From Bacteriovoracaceae bacterium (lineage in GTDB: Bacteria > Bdellovibrionota > Bacteriovoracia > Bacteriovoracales > Bacteriovoracaceae), in NCBI GenBank assembly GCA_947446575.1, contig CANFHC010000001.1, forward strand, positions 62,001 through 126,000: DNA of 64,000 nt. Direction: 5' to 3'. The notes beneath the pieces were generated by a model. That model did no database searches, was not told the origin of the DNA, and saw only the letters and a program-made list of their open reading frames with translations. The stretch's first letter is position 1, and each line of letters begins with the position of its first letter. Of this stretch, positions 36,413-44,856 are shown one piece after another. The translations under genes and the position numbers were made by a program.

Positions 36413-37084
36413 CTCTTCTAGGATTTTACCATCTCTTAAATTTACTCGATAAGCACTGGCAGTATCAACAGAGCAAACCGCTTCAATGAATTTTTCATTT
36501 TCAAAATAGACAGCGGCACTATCATCACAAGCATAGCCGGCATTAAGCCCATCTTGAATTAATCGATGATAACTAGGGCGACGATCACTTTCGCCATCGT
36601 AGTGCGGACAAAAAGAACCTTCGAGAATGTTCATGCAACTAAGCTTGCTGAGAGAGCCTGGAATAGAATCTGTGACACCTTCTTCAAACCAACAAAGTCC
36701 TCCGGCCGAAAGGCCTCCGAGAACAACTCCTTGTTGATAAGCTTCTAATAAAATTTTATCTAATCCCCATTCACGCCAAAGAGTCATTAGATTTCTTGTG
36801 TTGCCACCACCAACATAAATTACATCTTTTGATAAAATATAATCGCGCATTGATCCAGCAGGCGCTTTAAACAGTGATAAATGAGAAGGTGCAACTTCAT
36901 GATCTTTCATATAATCATAAAAACGATCTATATAGCCTTGTGAATCCCCACTGGCGGTTCCAATAAAACAAACATTGGGTTTAGATTTTTCAGCGAGTGA
37001 AAAAAAGAATTGATCAAGCAGTAGATTTCCAGGTTCCATGGAAAATCCGCCACCGCCCATTGATAGAATCTTTCTCGTTTTCAT
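36386..37084 (-). CDS. Peptidase E-like protein (family S51)
   Basis: The 232-aa protein follows the S51 fold (dipeptidase E, cyanophycinase): an N-terminal MGGGGFSM, a VIYVGGGNTRNLM segment, the nucleophile elbow GGLSAGGLCWFEEG (Ser126) and His161 in FCPHYDGE. Dipeptidase E hydrolyses Asp-X dipeptides. The length matches PepE (about 230). It stands alone on the minus strand. Whether it is a true Asp-dipeptidase or a related amidase cannot be decided from motifs. Confidence 0.85.
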   Translation of the reverse strand: MKTRKILSMGGGGFSMEPGNLLLDQFFFSLAEKSKPNVCFIGTASGDSQGYIDRFYDYMKDHEVAPSHLSLFKAPAGSMRDYILSKDVIYVGGGNTRNLMTLWREWGLDKILLEAYQQGVVLGGLSAGGLCWFEEGVTDSIPGSLSKLSCMNILEGSFCPHYDGESDRRPSYHRLIQDGLNAGYACDDSAAVYFENEKFIEAVCSVDTASAYRVNLRDGKILEEKLQTRFLG

Positions 37085-37153
37085 ATAATTATTTCCTATA
37101 CGACAGTTTCATTTCCACATGCTAGTTACGGTTTACTTTTAATCGGAGGGAAA

Positions 37154-37579
37154 ATGAAAATTTTTATCACAATTGTAATTACTATTCTAATGACATCAAG
37201 TTCGTTTGCCTATGACGAATCGCTTCTCATCAATGTAAAGCAGGTAAGTCGATTGCTGAATAAGGCGAACCTGAGCGGAAAAACTCCAGGTGGTGCCCCT
37301 TGTGAAGTTGAACTTAGAAGAATTGAAGATGGCTACTATACTGTGTATTCACGTACGGCCACAGATGAGATTTTCATAGCCCTAGACTTAGAAGTTTACG
37401 GGATTACTCCTGTTTCTTCATGGACTCAAACTTCGTTTGAACTTGAAGAGCCCGGCTGTTTTAGCGCACAAAATTTAAAAATGAGAGTAGAAAATGCTAC
37501 CAAAAAACTTGTAGTTGATTCTCGCGATGAATACGAAGGTCACGTCAGAGAGATCCGCTGCTACTTACCTCTTAAATAG
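37154..37579 (+). CDS. Small exported protein of unknown function
   Basis: The 141-aa protein has a signal peptide (MKIFITIVITILMTSSSFA, cleavage before Tyr/Asp) and a mature part of about 120 residues with three cysteines, in a beta-rich pattern. GGAGG six bases upstream supports the ATG. It overlaps the convergent downstream gene by eight bases. No family recognised. Confidence 0.75.
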   Translation: MKIFITIVITILMTSSSFAYDESLLINVKQVSRLLNKANLSGKTPGGAPCEVELRRIEDGYYTVYSRTATDEIFIALDLEVYGITPVSSWTQTSFELEEPGCFSAQNLKMRVENATKKLVVDSRDEYEGHVREIRCYLPLK

Positions 37580-38456
37580 ATTGATTGGCGGTTTCATTAC
37601 TGCCATGTAATTTCTCCAAAACATCTTTGCACCAAGATTGGTCTTCTGGCGTTAGCTCTAAAAGAGCTTTTTTCATTTTTTCTATCGATTCTTCAAAACC
37701 TAAATTATTTCTACGGGCCCTTTCAACGAGGGCCATTACTTCAAACCCGAAGAAAACTTCTAGTGGTTCATTGTTATTGGCTGCAACGATCTCTAAACAT
37801 TTTTCTGCGTGTAAAAAAGCCTTATCCAAAATATCTGCCTTTAGAAATGAGCGGGCCACACGGTATTCCGCTCGTTCGACTTCTTTCCAGGTACCGGCCA
37901 GCTCCCAGAAAATTCGACCGACATAAGCCGCTTGAACCATCAATTTAGTTTCCTCATGAGTTAGTGATTCTTTTTCTTCTAAACTACTCGCTAGGTTGTT
38001 TCCAGCAATCGCTAAACTTTTATTGGCCGGATCAGATTTATCTAATTTTGACTTTGCAATTTGACAAGCCAATTCAATATAATCTGCCGCTCTTTTGGCT
38101 TGGTTATTAAAAGCAAGTGCTGAAGCGGCCATGGCCAAAATTCTTGCTTGATCAGAATCCGAAAAGTTTTTTATAGAGTAATGTGAATCAAGGCTTAAGG
38201 AAAGAGTCGCAATGTATCGATCAATAATTAAATAATCATTGAGAAGTGGATTGGCTTTAAGAATTTGAAGTAAATGCAATCCTTCTTTCCATTTCCCAAG
38301 GTGTTCGCCAGAGACATGAGTTATTAGATGAGCAAAAGCATTTACATCTTCTGATGTCTGAATCAAATTCAAGTGCCTTTTAAATTCACCAAAAAGTTTT
38401 TCAGATTCAAGTGGATGAATAGACCAAGCATTTTTTAAATATTCGTGAAATGTCAT
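37572..38456 (-). CDS. Helical-repeat protein, TPR-like, unknown function
   Basis: The 294-aa protein is nearly all alpha-helical, with Ala/Leu-rich helix pairs resembling tetratricopeptide repeats (ARILAMAASALAFNNQAKRA; AEYRVARSFLKADILDKAFL). It has no signal peptide, so it should be a cytoplasmic interaction scaffold. Its ATG overlaps the TGA that ends the short interrupted frame just upstream (ATGA), as in a coupled operon. At the other end it overlaps the convergent exported-protein gene by eight bases. Confidence 0.7.
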   Translation of the reverse strand: MTFHEYLKNAWSIHPLESEKLFGEFKRHLNLIQTSEDVNAFAHLITHVSGEHLGKWKEGLHLLQILKANPLLNDYLIIDRYIATLSLSLDSHYSIKNFSDSDQARILAMAASALAFNNQAKRAADYIELACQIAKSKLDKSDPANKSLAIAGNNLASSLEEKESLTHEETKLMVQAAYVGRIFWELAGTWKEVERAEYRVARSFLKADILDKAFLHAEKCLEIVAANNNEPLEVFFGFEVMALVERARRNNLGFEESIEKMKKALLELTPEDQSWCKDVLEKLHGSNETANQSI

Positions 38457-38602
38457 AAGACTTTCTCCATAACAATATTTGTGTCCGCGTATCCATGTTT
38501 TTTACACATTTCATGAGAGAAGTGATTGTTTCAGTACTCATGTAATCCAATATGTTTAAGTTCTGGAGCTTTTACTTTTCCCTCCAGTTCAAACAACTGC
38601 AT
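38453..38602 (-). pseudogene. Short reading frame interrupted by an in-frame TGA
   Basis: A 49-codon frame starts at ATG 38600-38602, with GAGGAG (38608-38613) five bases upstream, an excellent ribosome binding site. Codon 24 is TGA (38531-38533); the frame then stays open to a TGA whose bases overlap the ATG of the downstream TPR-like gene. The two halves read MQLFELEGKVKAPELKHIGL-HEY and NNHFSHEMCKKHGYADTNIV-MEKVL. A Cys (TGC/TGT) at the TGA would give a compact C/H-rich protein. As it stands, ribosomes make a 23-aa peptide. Options are a gene broken by one base change, a selenocysteine codon, a leader peptide, or chance. Confidence 0.4.
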
Positions 38603-38686
38603 CGCCACTCCTCATTTATTTTACTCTAAAAAATTGCAACGTCATTGATCACTTATAAGTTAAAATATTTAAATTTTCTATACGAC

Positions 38687-39412
38687 TTATTCTTTTTCTA
38701 CAGTAACACACATGAATGACGCTAATTTTGAAAATTTCCCAAACTTAAATGGGTCAAGAGTGCGAAGAGCATCGATAGGTTTTAAATCTTCAACTCGCAA
38801 TATTTTAAATCCTGCTGTAATAAGCGGATTGATAACTTCTTCGAATGAGCGATAATAATCCGGCATCGTCACCGGTTCATCTGTAAATCCTTTCCAGCTG
38901 GCTTCTACATATTGAACCCCAAAAGCACATTCAGGTTTATACCAATTCCAAGATCCCAATGGATGTTGAATAGTAAAAATAAATTTTCCTTTTGGTTTTA
39001 GTAAACGATGAAACTCTGCCAGTGGAATTGCCCAATCTTTGATATAATCGATCGCAAGTGAAGCAACAACCATATCAAATTGCCCATTTTGCTCAGGACC
39101 AAGTGGAAGAGCAACAGATCCATCAGCAACAAAAAAAGTTGCATTTTTGGGATTGCGTGTGCGAGCAAGCTCAATCATTTTTGGACTTACATCGTAAGCC
39201 ACAACTTTTGCCCCTTCATGCACGAGATACTCTGCTAAAATTCCTGGCCCGCAACCAGCTTCAAAAATTTTAAGCCCACGAACCTCTCCAACTGCCTTTC
39301 TCATCGCCGGTTGTTCGATGTAAGCATTCTCTGCTTTTGAAGGAGCGAGCCTTGAAAAAGACTCAGCTAGTTTTTCATAAGCTTCTAGTGCGATTGGCTT
39401 TTTATCACTCAT
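38687..39412 (-). CDS. Class I SAM-dependent methyltransferase
   Basis: The 241-aa protein has the Methyltransf_11-type core: motif I as IFEAGCGPGILAEYL, acidic VVAYDVSPKMIELA, then DMVVASLAIDYIKDW (motif IV) and HRLLKPKGKFIFTIQHPLG. The substrate may be a small molecule such as a quinone or lipid precursor; the sequence does not say. Its ATG overlaps the stop of the upstream O-methyltransferase by four bases, so the two are made together and may act in one pathway. Confidence 0.85.
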   Translation of the reverse strand: MSDKKPIALEAYEKLAESFSRLAPSKAENAYIEQPAMRKAVGEVRGLKIFEAGCGPGILAEYLVHEGAKVVAYDVSPKMIELARTRNPKNATFFVADGSVALPLGPEQNGQFDMVVASLAIDYIKDWAIPLAEFHRLLKPKGKFIFTIQHPLGSWNWYKPECAFGVQYVEASWKGFTDEPVTMPDYYRSFEEVINPLITAGFKILRVEDLKPIDALRTLDPFKFGKFSKLASFMCVTVEKE

Positions 39413-40092
39413 AAATTCCCTTCTATTTTTTTTATCAAAAACATACCGTCGCGAATGGGAAGTAGTGTGCCATACAAAGTCTTCTCCGCGGCGATATAAT
39501 CATTCATCAAACGCATAAACTCAGTATTGCGATCGCGCAAATTGCTCCCTGTTGACTCACTTCCCGGAACGACTTGCCCGCCCCACAAAACATTATCGAT
39601 AACGATAATTCCACGGGGAGATAAAAGTGGAACCGTGAGTTTCAAATAATCAATATAGTTTCTTTTATCGGCATCAATGAAAACAAAATCAAATGGAGCC
39701 ATAAGCTTAGGAATAATGTCGAGACCACTTCCTAATAAACTTTTTATTTTATGACCGTGTTTAGACTTGTTCCAAAAATCCTGTGCCAGAACGACAGTCT
39801 CTTTATTGATATCTACGGTTAAAATCTCACCATCTTCTGGCAGGTTTTCTGCCATAGTAAGTGCCGAGTAACCAGTAAACGTTCCAAGCTCTAAAACTCG
39901 CTTAGCCTCAATTGAGCGCAATAAAAAGCCAATAAACGACGCTTCCATTTTACCAATAAGCATCCCCGCCCCATGTACATTCGCACGAGTATAGTCCTCT
40001 ATGCTGTCGCAATCAGGAGAAGGTAAATTACTTTTAGCGATACAATAGTCTTCGATCTTCTTATCAACCATTTGCATATATTGTCCTAACAA
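39409..40092 (-). CDS. O-methyltransferase, caffeoyl-CoA/catechol type
   Basis: The 227-aa protein matches family 3 O-methyltransferases: VLELGTFTGYSALTMAENLP, GEILTVDINKE, FDFVFIDADKRNYIDY with the metal-binding Asp, and GIIVIDNVLWGGQVV. These enzymes methylate a catechol-like hydroxyl with a divalent metal and SAM; bacterial substrates are mostly unknown. It is followed by a second methyltransferase in a coupled pair and is divergent from the DAHP synthase gene with 65 bases between. Confidence 0.88.
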   Translation of the reverse strand: MLGQYMQMVDKKIEDYCIAKSNLPSPDCDSIEDYTRANVHGAGMLIGKMEASFIGFLLRSIEAKRVLELGTFTGYSALTMAENLPEDGEILTVDINKETVVLAQDFWNKSKHGHKIKSLLGSGLDIIPKLMAPFDFVFIDADKRNYIDYLKLTVPLLSPRGIIVIDNVLWGGQVVPGSESTGSNLRDRNTEFMRLMNDYIAAEKTLYGTLLPIRDGMFLIKKIEGNL

Positions 40093-40157
40093 AAATGTTA
40101 AATTTGTCTAAGCCCAGCCCCCTTAACAATAGCCTAAAGAGAGTGTAAGGTATAGAC

Positions 40158-41252
40158 ATGAAAATCGATTCAATTAGCTCTTGGCTTCCAACTTTTAAAG
40201 ATAACACTAGTCCTCTTGTGATCGCAGGACCTTGCTCTGCTGAGTCACTCGAGCAAGTGCTTTCAACTGCTCATGCATTAAAAAATATTCCTGCCGTAAA
40301 AATTTTTCGCGCTGGTATTTGGAAACCAAGAACTCGTCCAAATAATTTTGAAGGCCTAGGCGAAATTGCACTACCTTGGCTTCACGAAGTAAAAAAGCAG
40401 ACAGGTCTGCTTACAACGACAGAAGTAGCTACTGCAAAACATGTTGAACTTTGTTTAAAAAATGGTGTGGATATTTTATGGATCGGCGCTCGCACAACAG
40501 CTAATCCATTTTCTGTTCAAGAAATTGCAGATGCACTTAAAGGCGTCGATATTCCAGTAATGATCAAAAATCCCATCAATGCAGATTTACAATTATGGAT
40601 TGGTGCCATTGAAAGAATAAACAATGCCGGCATTACAAAGCTCATCGCTATTCATAGAGGATTTTCTGTTGCTGATAAATTAGAATTTAGAAACGACCCT
40701 CTTTGGCGTATTCCAATGGAACTCAAAGTAAAGTTTCCTAATCTTCCACTTCTTTGCGATCCATCACATATAACTGGTGAGCGCGAGCTGATTCAAAAAG
40801 TCTGCCAAAAAGCAATGGATCTCGATATGAACGGGTTGATTATTGAAACTCACCTCAATCCTGAGAAAGCTTGGTCAGATGCTGCTCAACAAATTACTCC
40901 AGAAAAATTGAATACAATCCTAACTGAACTAGCGCTTAAAACTCAGTATTCAAATGACGCTGGTTTTGAAGCTGAATTAAATATTCTTCGCGCCCAAATT
41001 GACCGCTTAGACAATGAACTTCTCCATACATTACAACTACGATCAAATGTTGTTGAAAAAATTGCTTTTGCTAAAATCGAACAAAACATAACGGCGCTCC
41101 AAAGTAGTCGTTTTGATACTTTGATGAAAGAGCGTCTCGATACAGGAAAAACCTTAGGATTAGATGAAGGTTTTATCAAGGAAATTTTTGACTCTATTCA
41201 CGAACAATCAGTAAAACTGCAAACCGATTTATTTGAACGTTCTAAAAAATGA
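40158..41252 (+). CDS. Bifunctional DAHP synthase / chorismate mutase
   Basis: The 364-aa protein joins two shikimate-pathway activities. Residues 1-265 are a DAHP synthase of the KDO8P-like class: VIAGPCSAES, FRAGIWKPRTRPNNFEG, VDILWIGARTTANPF and LPLLCDPSHITGERE. Residues from about 272 form an AroQ-type chorismate mutase helix bundle (LRAQIDRLDNELLHTLQLRS). The order synthase-mutase is known from Bacteroidetes and some other bacteria, where the mutase domain mediates feedback by prephenate or aromatic amino acids. It overlaps the AlkB-type gene by four bases (ATGA). Confidence 0.93.
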   Translation: MKIDSISSWLPTFKDNTSPLVIAGPCSAESLEQVLSTAHALKNIPAVKIFRAGIWKPRTRPNNFEGLGEIALPWLHEVKKQTGLLTTTEVATAKHVELCLKNGVDILWIGARTTANPFSVQEIADALKGVDIPVMIKNPINADLQLWIGAIERINNAGITKLIAIHRGFSVADKLEFRNDPLWRIPMELKVKFPNLPLLCDPSHITGERELIQKVCQKAMDLDMNGLIIETHLNPEKAWSDAAQQITPEKLNTILTELALKTQYSNDAGFEAELNILRAQIDRLDNELLHTLQLRSNVVEKIAFAKIEQNITALQSSRFDTLMKERLDTGKTLGLDEGFIKEIFDSIHEQSVKLQTDLFERSKK

Positions 41253-41818
41253 AAATTCTTCTGGATCATGATGGCTTGGTTTTGTATCAAGAAAGTTATT
41301 TCAATGCGACTCTCGAAGAAATCACAAAAGATATCACTTGGCGAAATGACACTATAACGATGTTTGGAAAAACTTATCCTCAACCACGCTTAACCGCTTG
41401 GCACGGTGATCTTGATCTTGCTTACTCCTACTCTAAAATTAAAATGATTTCTCCAGGATGGACTCCTAAACTTTTTGAAATTAAAAATAGACTGGAAATT
41501 GATTTGAAAACTAAATTTAATTCAGTTTTAGTGAATTATTATCGAAATGGTCTCGATCATATGTCATATCATTCCGACAATGAGAAAGAACTAGGAACGA
41601 ATCCAATCATCGCTTCTTTAAGTTTTGGAGAAAAAAGAAAATTTCTTCTCAAGCATCGCTTTGAAAAAAGTCTCGCACCACTGCAATTTGAATTGAGTTC
41701 ACAAAGTTTATTAGTGATGAAAGGAGAGCTGCAACACTTCTGGGTACACAAAATAGCCAAGAGCACTAAAATCAAAGATCCTCGTTTAAACCTTACTTTT
41801 CGTTTTATTCATAATTAG
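41249..41818 (+). CDS. AlkB-type 2-oxoglutarate/Fe(II) dioxygenase
   Basis: The 189-aa protein resembles the ALKBH2/3 branch that repairs alkylated bases: NYYRNGLDHMSYHSDNE with iron ligands His108 and Asp110, the third ligand His167 (QHFWVHKIAK) and the 2-oxoglutarate-binding R-x5-R (RLNLTFR, Arg179 and Arg185). The segment PRLTAWHGD near residue 47 matches the family's nucleotide-recognition lid. Its coupling to an aromatic-pathway gene looks incidental. Its TAG stop overlaps the TAA stop of the convergent downstream gene (bases 41815-41818). Confidence 0.9.
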   Translation: MKILLDHDGLVLYQESYFNATLEEITKDITWRNDTITMFGKTYPQPRLTAWHGDLDLAYSYSKIKMISPGWTPKLFEIKNRLEIDLKTKFNSVLVNYYRNGLDHMSYHSDNEKELGTNPIIASLSFGEKRKFLLKHRFEKSLAPLQFELSSQSLLVMKGELQHFWVHKIAKSTKIKDPRLNLTFRFIHN

Positions 41819-42330
41819 TTTTTGATTGTGTAACAAAGCTCATGTCGCGATTCTTGTTTGCAAAGAATAAACACTTGTCGATCAATGCCCTTTTCAAGTT
41901 TTGAAATACTAATAAGTGATAGAATAATTTCTCTACTTAAATTTTGAATATCTGTTTGGCTTAATTTAATCATTCCTTGCCCGAGACCAGAAACGGCAAT
42001 ATAAGAGCTAAGCATTAGCTTTAATCCTGTAAATTTAACTCCACTTGGGAAAGTCGTTTTGTAAGCACCAATAGCAATTGCGATAATCGCCAAAGTTCCA
42101 GCGATATTTCGAATCTTTACATAAGTTGCCTGACCCTTTTTAGCTTGCTTTAAACTCGCCTGCATCTTTTGAAGATAATCTTTCTTCTCTTGAATTTCAT
42201 TTTTTTGTTTTGAAATTCCCTCCAGAGATGCATAGGTATCGGCATAAACGATACTATCAATTCGTTCAGATGCATAAAGCGCCTGAGTAGATAATAGCAA
42301 TATCAGCAAAAAAGACTTTATGATTTTCAT
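41815..42330 (-). CDS. Exported or membrane protein of unknown function
   Basis: Starting at ATG 42328-42330, the protein has a signal peptide (MKIIKSFLLILLLSTQALYA), a helical stretch of 50 residues with coiled-coil character (KQKNEIQEKKDYLQKMQASL) and two further hydrophobic segments around residues 80-120. It should be exported and perhaps membrane-associated. No strong ribosome binding site is visible. A perfect TATAAT lies 30 bases upstream (42360-42365), and a palindrome lies 72 bases upstream of the ATG, shared with another exported-protein gene. Unknown function. Confidence 0.65.
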   Translation of the reverse strand: MKIIKSFLLILLLSTQALYASERIDSIVYADTYASLEGISKQKNEIQEKKDYLQKMQASLKQAKKGQATYVKIRNIAGTLAIIAIAIGAYKTTFPSGVKFTGLKLMLSSYIAVSGLGQGMIKLSQTDIQNLSREIILSLISISKLEKGIDRQVFILCKQESRHELCYTIKN

Positions 42331-42359
42331 ATAGAATATTCTAAACAATTATGCTGATG

Positions 42360-42365
42360 ATTATA
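42360..42365 (-). promoter_or_regulatory. -10 box of the exported-protein gene
   Basis: TATAAT on the minus strand, about 30 bases upstream of the ATG at 42330. No good -35 is present at 17 bases, in keeping with a promoter that needs an activator bound at the palindrome farther upstream. Confidence 0.45.
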
Positions 42366-42401
42366 GGAAGTAATTAGGGCAGTATGTATTTATATCTTCA
42401 T

Positions 42402-42418
42402 TGTCTAAATTCTAGACA
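42402..42418. promoter_or_regulatory. Palindromic operator candidate, copy 1
   Basis: The 17-base palindrome TGTCTAAATTCTAGACA agrees at 15 of 17 positions with that at 55794-55810. Both end exactly 72 bases upstream of the start codon of a minus-strand exported-protein gene. This makes a shared dimeric regulator binding site likely. Confidence 0.5.
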
Positions 42419-42449
42419 GTCACGTTTGAGGTAAATGCTCGATATTGTT

Positions 42450-43400
42450 TTAAGATGCTTTTTTTGCACCTGCATTTACCTTTTTAATTTCACAAAAATG
42501 TGCAAATTCTTTTCTCATATGTCCTGGATCTAGCACCTCCACCCGATTTTTCATAGAATACAGCCAGTGAAAAATATCATCACACATTTCTATGGTCGCG
42601 GCCCAGATCATGTCGCCTTCCGTGTTAGTAGTTACAAACGGATTGCCTAAAAAGTGATGACTAGGAAGTAGGTCTGCTTCATATTGGCTATATATTTTTA
42701 AAACCAATCGCTCTTCATTTCCATTGATAAGTCTTAGGTGACAAATGAATTCATTCACTTCAATTTGGCTAAGATTTGGATCGTATTCAACTTTAAATTC
42801 GCTGACGGTTTTAATATCTTCGAGACCAAAATACACTAGTGTTTTATCATAAATACTTTCTCCAATCACACAGAGAACTCCATCGAGAAAAACCATGCGA
42901 TGAGGATAGATAATGCATTCTTTGTTGTTATAAAAATGAACTATTGTCGTCTTTTTATAACAAATATCGTAATCAATTTTCTTTTTTAGATTTTCAAAGT
43001 CACATGCTTTTACAGGTACATCAACTGGTCTCTTATAAAGATTAAATTGTTCGCACGCCACTAGGGCAACTTGCATTTTATTTTGCATAATTCTCTGATA
43101 ATAATATTTGAAACTTTTTGATTCGCTATCGGCTCCAAAACTTGCTTGTAAAGCAAGCCACTCTGAAAGTGTGAATTCCATTTTGATTTTGCATTTATCT
43201 TTTAAAGGATAAATATATTCATCATCACTCACACACATAACATCAAAACGATTTAAAAATTCTACAAATGAATTTAGGGTTGCTTCATCCACACTAAGCA
43301 TACTACAAAAGAGAACTTTATCTTTTTTCTCATTAAGCTCTTCTAGTGAAACTAAAAATTTCCAAAAATTATCATTTAAAACCAATTGCTGTTCAGACAT
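42450..43400 (-). CDS. WYL-domain protein, probable transcriptional regulator
   Basis: The 316-aa protein has an N-terminal part of about 110 residues with helical, possibly winged-helix content, then a WYL-type domain: YPHRMVFLDGVLCVIGESIY, where the name-giving triad is altered, and YFGLEDIKTVSEFKVEYDP. The WCX-like end is LKIYSQYEADLLPSHHFLG, then WLYSMKNRVEVLDPGHMRKE. WYL proteins sense nucleic acids or small ligands and control defence and repair genes. The neighbour upstream is an RluA-type gene, with about 95 bases between. No defence genes are nearby. Confidence 0.75.
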   Translation of the reverse strand: MSEQQLVLNDNFWKFLVSLEELNEKKDKVLFCSMLSVDEATLNSFVEFLNRFDVMCVSDDEYIYPLKDKCKIKMEFTLSEWLALQASFGADSESKSFKYYYQRIMQNKMQVALVACEQFNLYKRPVDVPVKACDFENLKKKIDYDICYKKTTIVHFYNNKECIIYPHRMVFLDGVLCVIGESIYDKTLVYFGLEDIKTVSEFKVEYDPNLSQIEVNEFICHLRLINGNEERLVLKIYSQYEADLLPSHHFLGNPFVTTNTEGDMIWAATIEMCDDIFHWLYSMKNRVEVLDPGHMRKEFAHFCEIKKVNAGAKKAS

Positions 43401-43495
43401 CGATAATCCTAATGAAGGAGTTAGAAGACTTACTAAACTTGTCGGTTATTCGACTGTCTTCCTTGAATTTTTTTATTGTTTTAGATAGGAATTGG

Positions 43496-44362
43496 CTATA
43501 ACCCATTAAAAGAATTGGGACTTGAATGGAACTGAAATCTCTTACCAACGTATTCTATTTCATAAGTCTGGGCATGTAAGTAAAGCCTCTCGGCTTGCTG
43601 CCCTCCATAAAATTTATCCCCTCGAAGAGGAAACCCTAGAAAAGCTAACTGGGCGCGGATTTGGTGGCGCAAACCACTCTTTAAAACTACTTCCATCAAA
43701 GTCGTGTTGGTAACCCCATCAAACGAGATAGCTCTAAGACTAAGCTCTCCTTTGTCGCCAGCTAGTTCATTGAGCTCACCTACGACAACTCTTTTTCCAC
43801 GCGCTTCACTAGATGAAAAAGAATGAGAAAAGCTTCCTGTCAAATGGCACTCCCCTTCAACTCTACAAAGATAAATTTTTCGTTTTGCGACAGTTTTAAA
43901 ATTCTCTCGGAGCAATGTATAGGCCAAATCATTTTTTACATAGACGAGCACTCCAGAGGTCTCAAAATCTAAGCGGTATAAGAGACCCCGATCATAATGA
44001 GTTCTATTAACCAGTAAAAGACTTGATTGCTTTTGTCGTAAAAAACTCAAGCAATTATTTTTCTCTTCATATACGAGAGGGTGAACAAAGAGATTGGCCG
44101 GTTTATCCAATACTAGAAAATTTTCGTCTTCATATAAGCTAGGAATAAAAGGACCTATATAATCTGGATTTATCAACCCATCATTCACAAAATTAAGAGG
44201 CAGACTAAGTGTTGAGTGGGCCTTCATCGAACGCGAAAGAAAAGATTTATCAAAATATTTTTTTAACTTTGATGATGTTGCATTAAATGTAGATTTTAAA
44301 AATTCTTCGACAGAAGAAGTGGATTCCAGCAGGCAATATTCAACTTTAGTGATTGGGTCCAT
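43496..44362 (-). CDS. RluA-family pseudouridine synthase
   Basis: The protein isomerises uridine in rRNA or tRNA. The catalytic Asp lies in HYDRGLLYRLDFETSGVLVY; other family parts are LVLDKPANLFVHP, KIYLCRVEGE and LKSGLRHQIRAQLAFLGFPL, then LYLHAQTYEI. The longer frame to 44434 would start inside the upstream terminator, so ATG 44360-44362 (protein MDPITKVEYCLLE, 288 aa) is preferred; GAGG stands one base before it, which is close. An S4 domain is not evident. The target site is unknown. Confidence 0.85.
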   Translation of the reverse strand: MDPITKVEYCLLESTSSVEEFLKSTFNATSSKLKKYFDKSFLSRSMKAHSTLSLPLNFVNDGLINPDYIGPFIPSLYEDENFLVLDKPANLFVHPLVYEEKNNCLSFLRQKQSSLLLVNRTHYDRGLLYRLDFETSGVLVYVKNDLAYTLLRENFKTVAKRKIYLCRVEGECHLTGSFSHSFSSSEARGKRVVVGELNELAGDKGELSLRAISFDGVTNTTLMEVVLKSGLRHQIRAQLAFLGFPLRGDKFYGGQQAERLYLHAQTYEIEYVGKRFQFHSSPNSFNGL

Positions 44363-44377
44363 ACCTCTAGATATAAG

Positions 44378-44404
44378 AAAGCCTGGCATAAAGCCAGGCT
44401 TTTT
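44378..44404 (-). terminator. Terminator after the 65-aa gene
   Basis: GCCTGGC (44381-44387) pairs with GCCAGGC (44393-44399), five-base loop. On the minus strand it is followed by TTTCTTAT. It lies between the small gene and the RluA-type gene. Confidence 0.7.
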
Positions 44405-44456
44405 AGTAGCTAAAACCAAAAGTCCTACTGACAAAAGGTTTATCTAATAACTTTTT

Positions 44457-44654
44457 TTAAAAATTCGAATCAAGATAAACTAAAACTTTTTTTCTTAATT
44501 CTTCCATAGTCATCTCGGATTCCATTTCATCACCGAGCAATAACTCTCTTTTTATGTAATCAACTGGAAAGCCAGTTAATTCCGCTAGGGTCCCTAAAGA
44601 AACTACCTCATCAGTAGTCGGCTTCGATACTTCTTGTAATCCTGCAGCACCCAT
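44457..44654 (-). CDS. Small conserved-looking protein (65 aa)
   Basis: The start is ATG 44652-44654, with AAGGAG seven bases upstream. The protein is acidic and helical: a first half with SLGTLAELTGFPVDYIKREL, then an acidic stretch and MTMEELRKKVLVYLDSNF. It has no signal peptide and no cysteines. It has its own promoter with near-consensus hexamers, a leader of about 110 bases with a GC-rich hairpin, and its own terminator. This layout suggests a well expressed small gene. No family is recognised. Confidence 0.7.
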   Translation of the reverse strand: MGAAGLQEVSKPTTDEVVSLGTLAELTGFPVDYIKRELLLGDEMESEMTMEELRKKVLVYLDSNF

Positions 44655-44772
44655 TCAACACTCCTTTGTCTAAATCATTTGGCCGATCCTGAGCTACTCC
44701 CCTCAATCCATGAAGGGGGAAGTTCCAGAACTTTTATCCTGGCCAAATAGTCAATTACTATGACGCAAAAAA

Positions 44773-44802
44773 ATCATATCGACTCAGTCAAATGCATGTC
44801 AA
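44773..44802 (-). promoter_or_regulatory. Sigma-70-type promoter of the 65-aa gene
   Basis: On the minus strand TTGACA (44797-44802) and TATGAT (44773-44778) are separated by 18 bases. The -35 is perfect and the -10 has one mismatch. Transcription would start near 44766, leaving a leader of about 110 bases before the ATG, which includes a hairpin with four-G/four-C arms near 44695-44715. Confidence 0.65.
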
Positions 44803-44856
44803 TGATTCTTGTCCTTAATGGTCTCAATGTAAGAATTTATTAGAAAATGAGCAATT

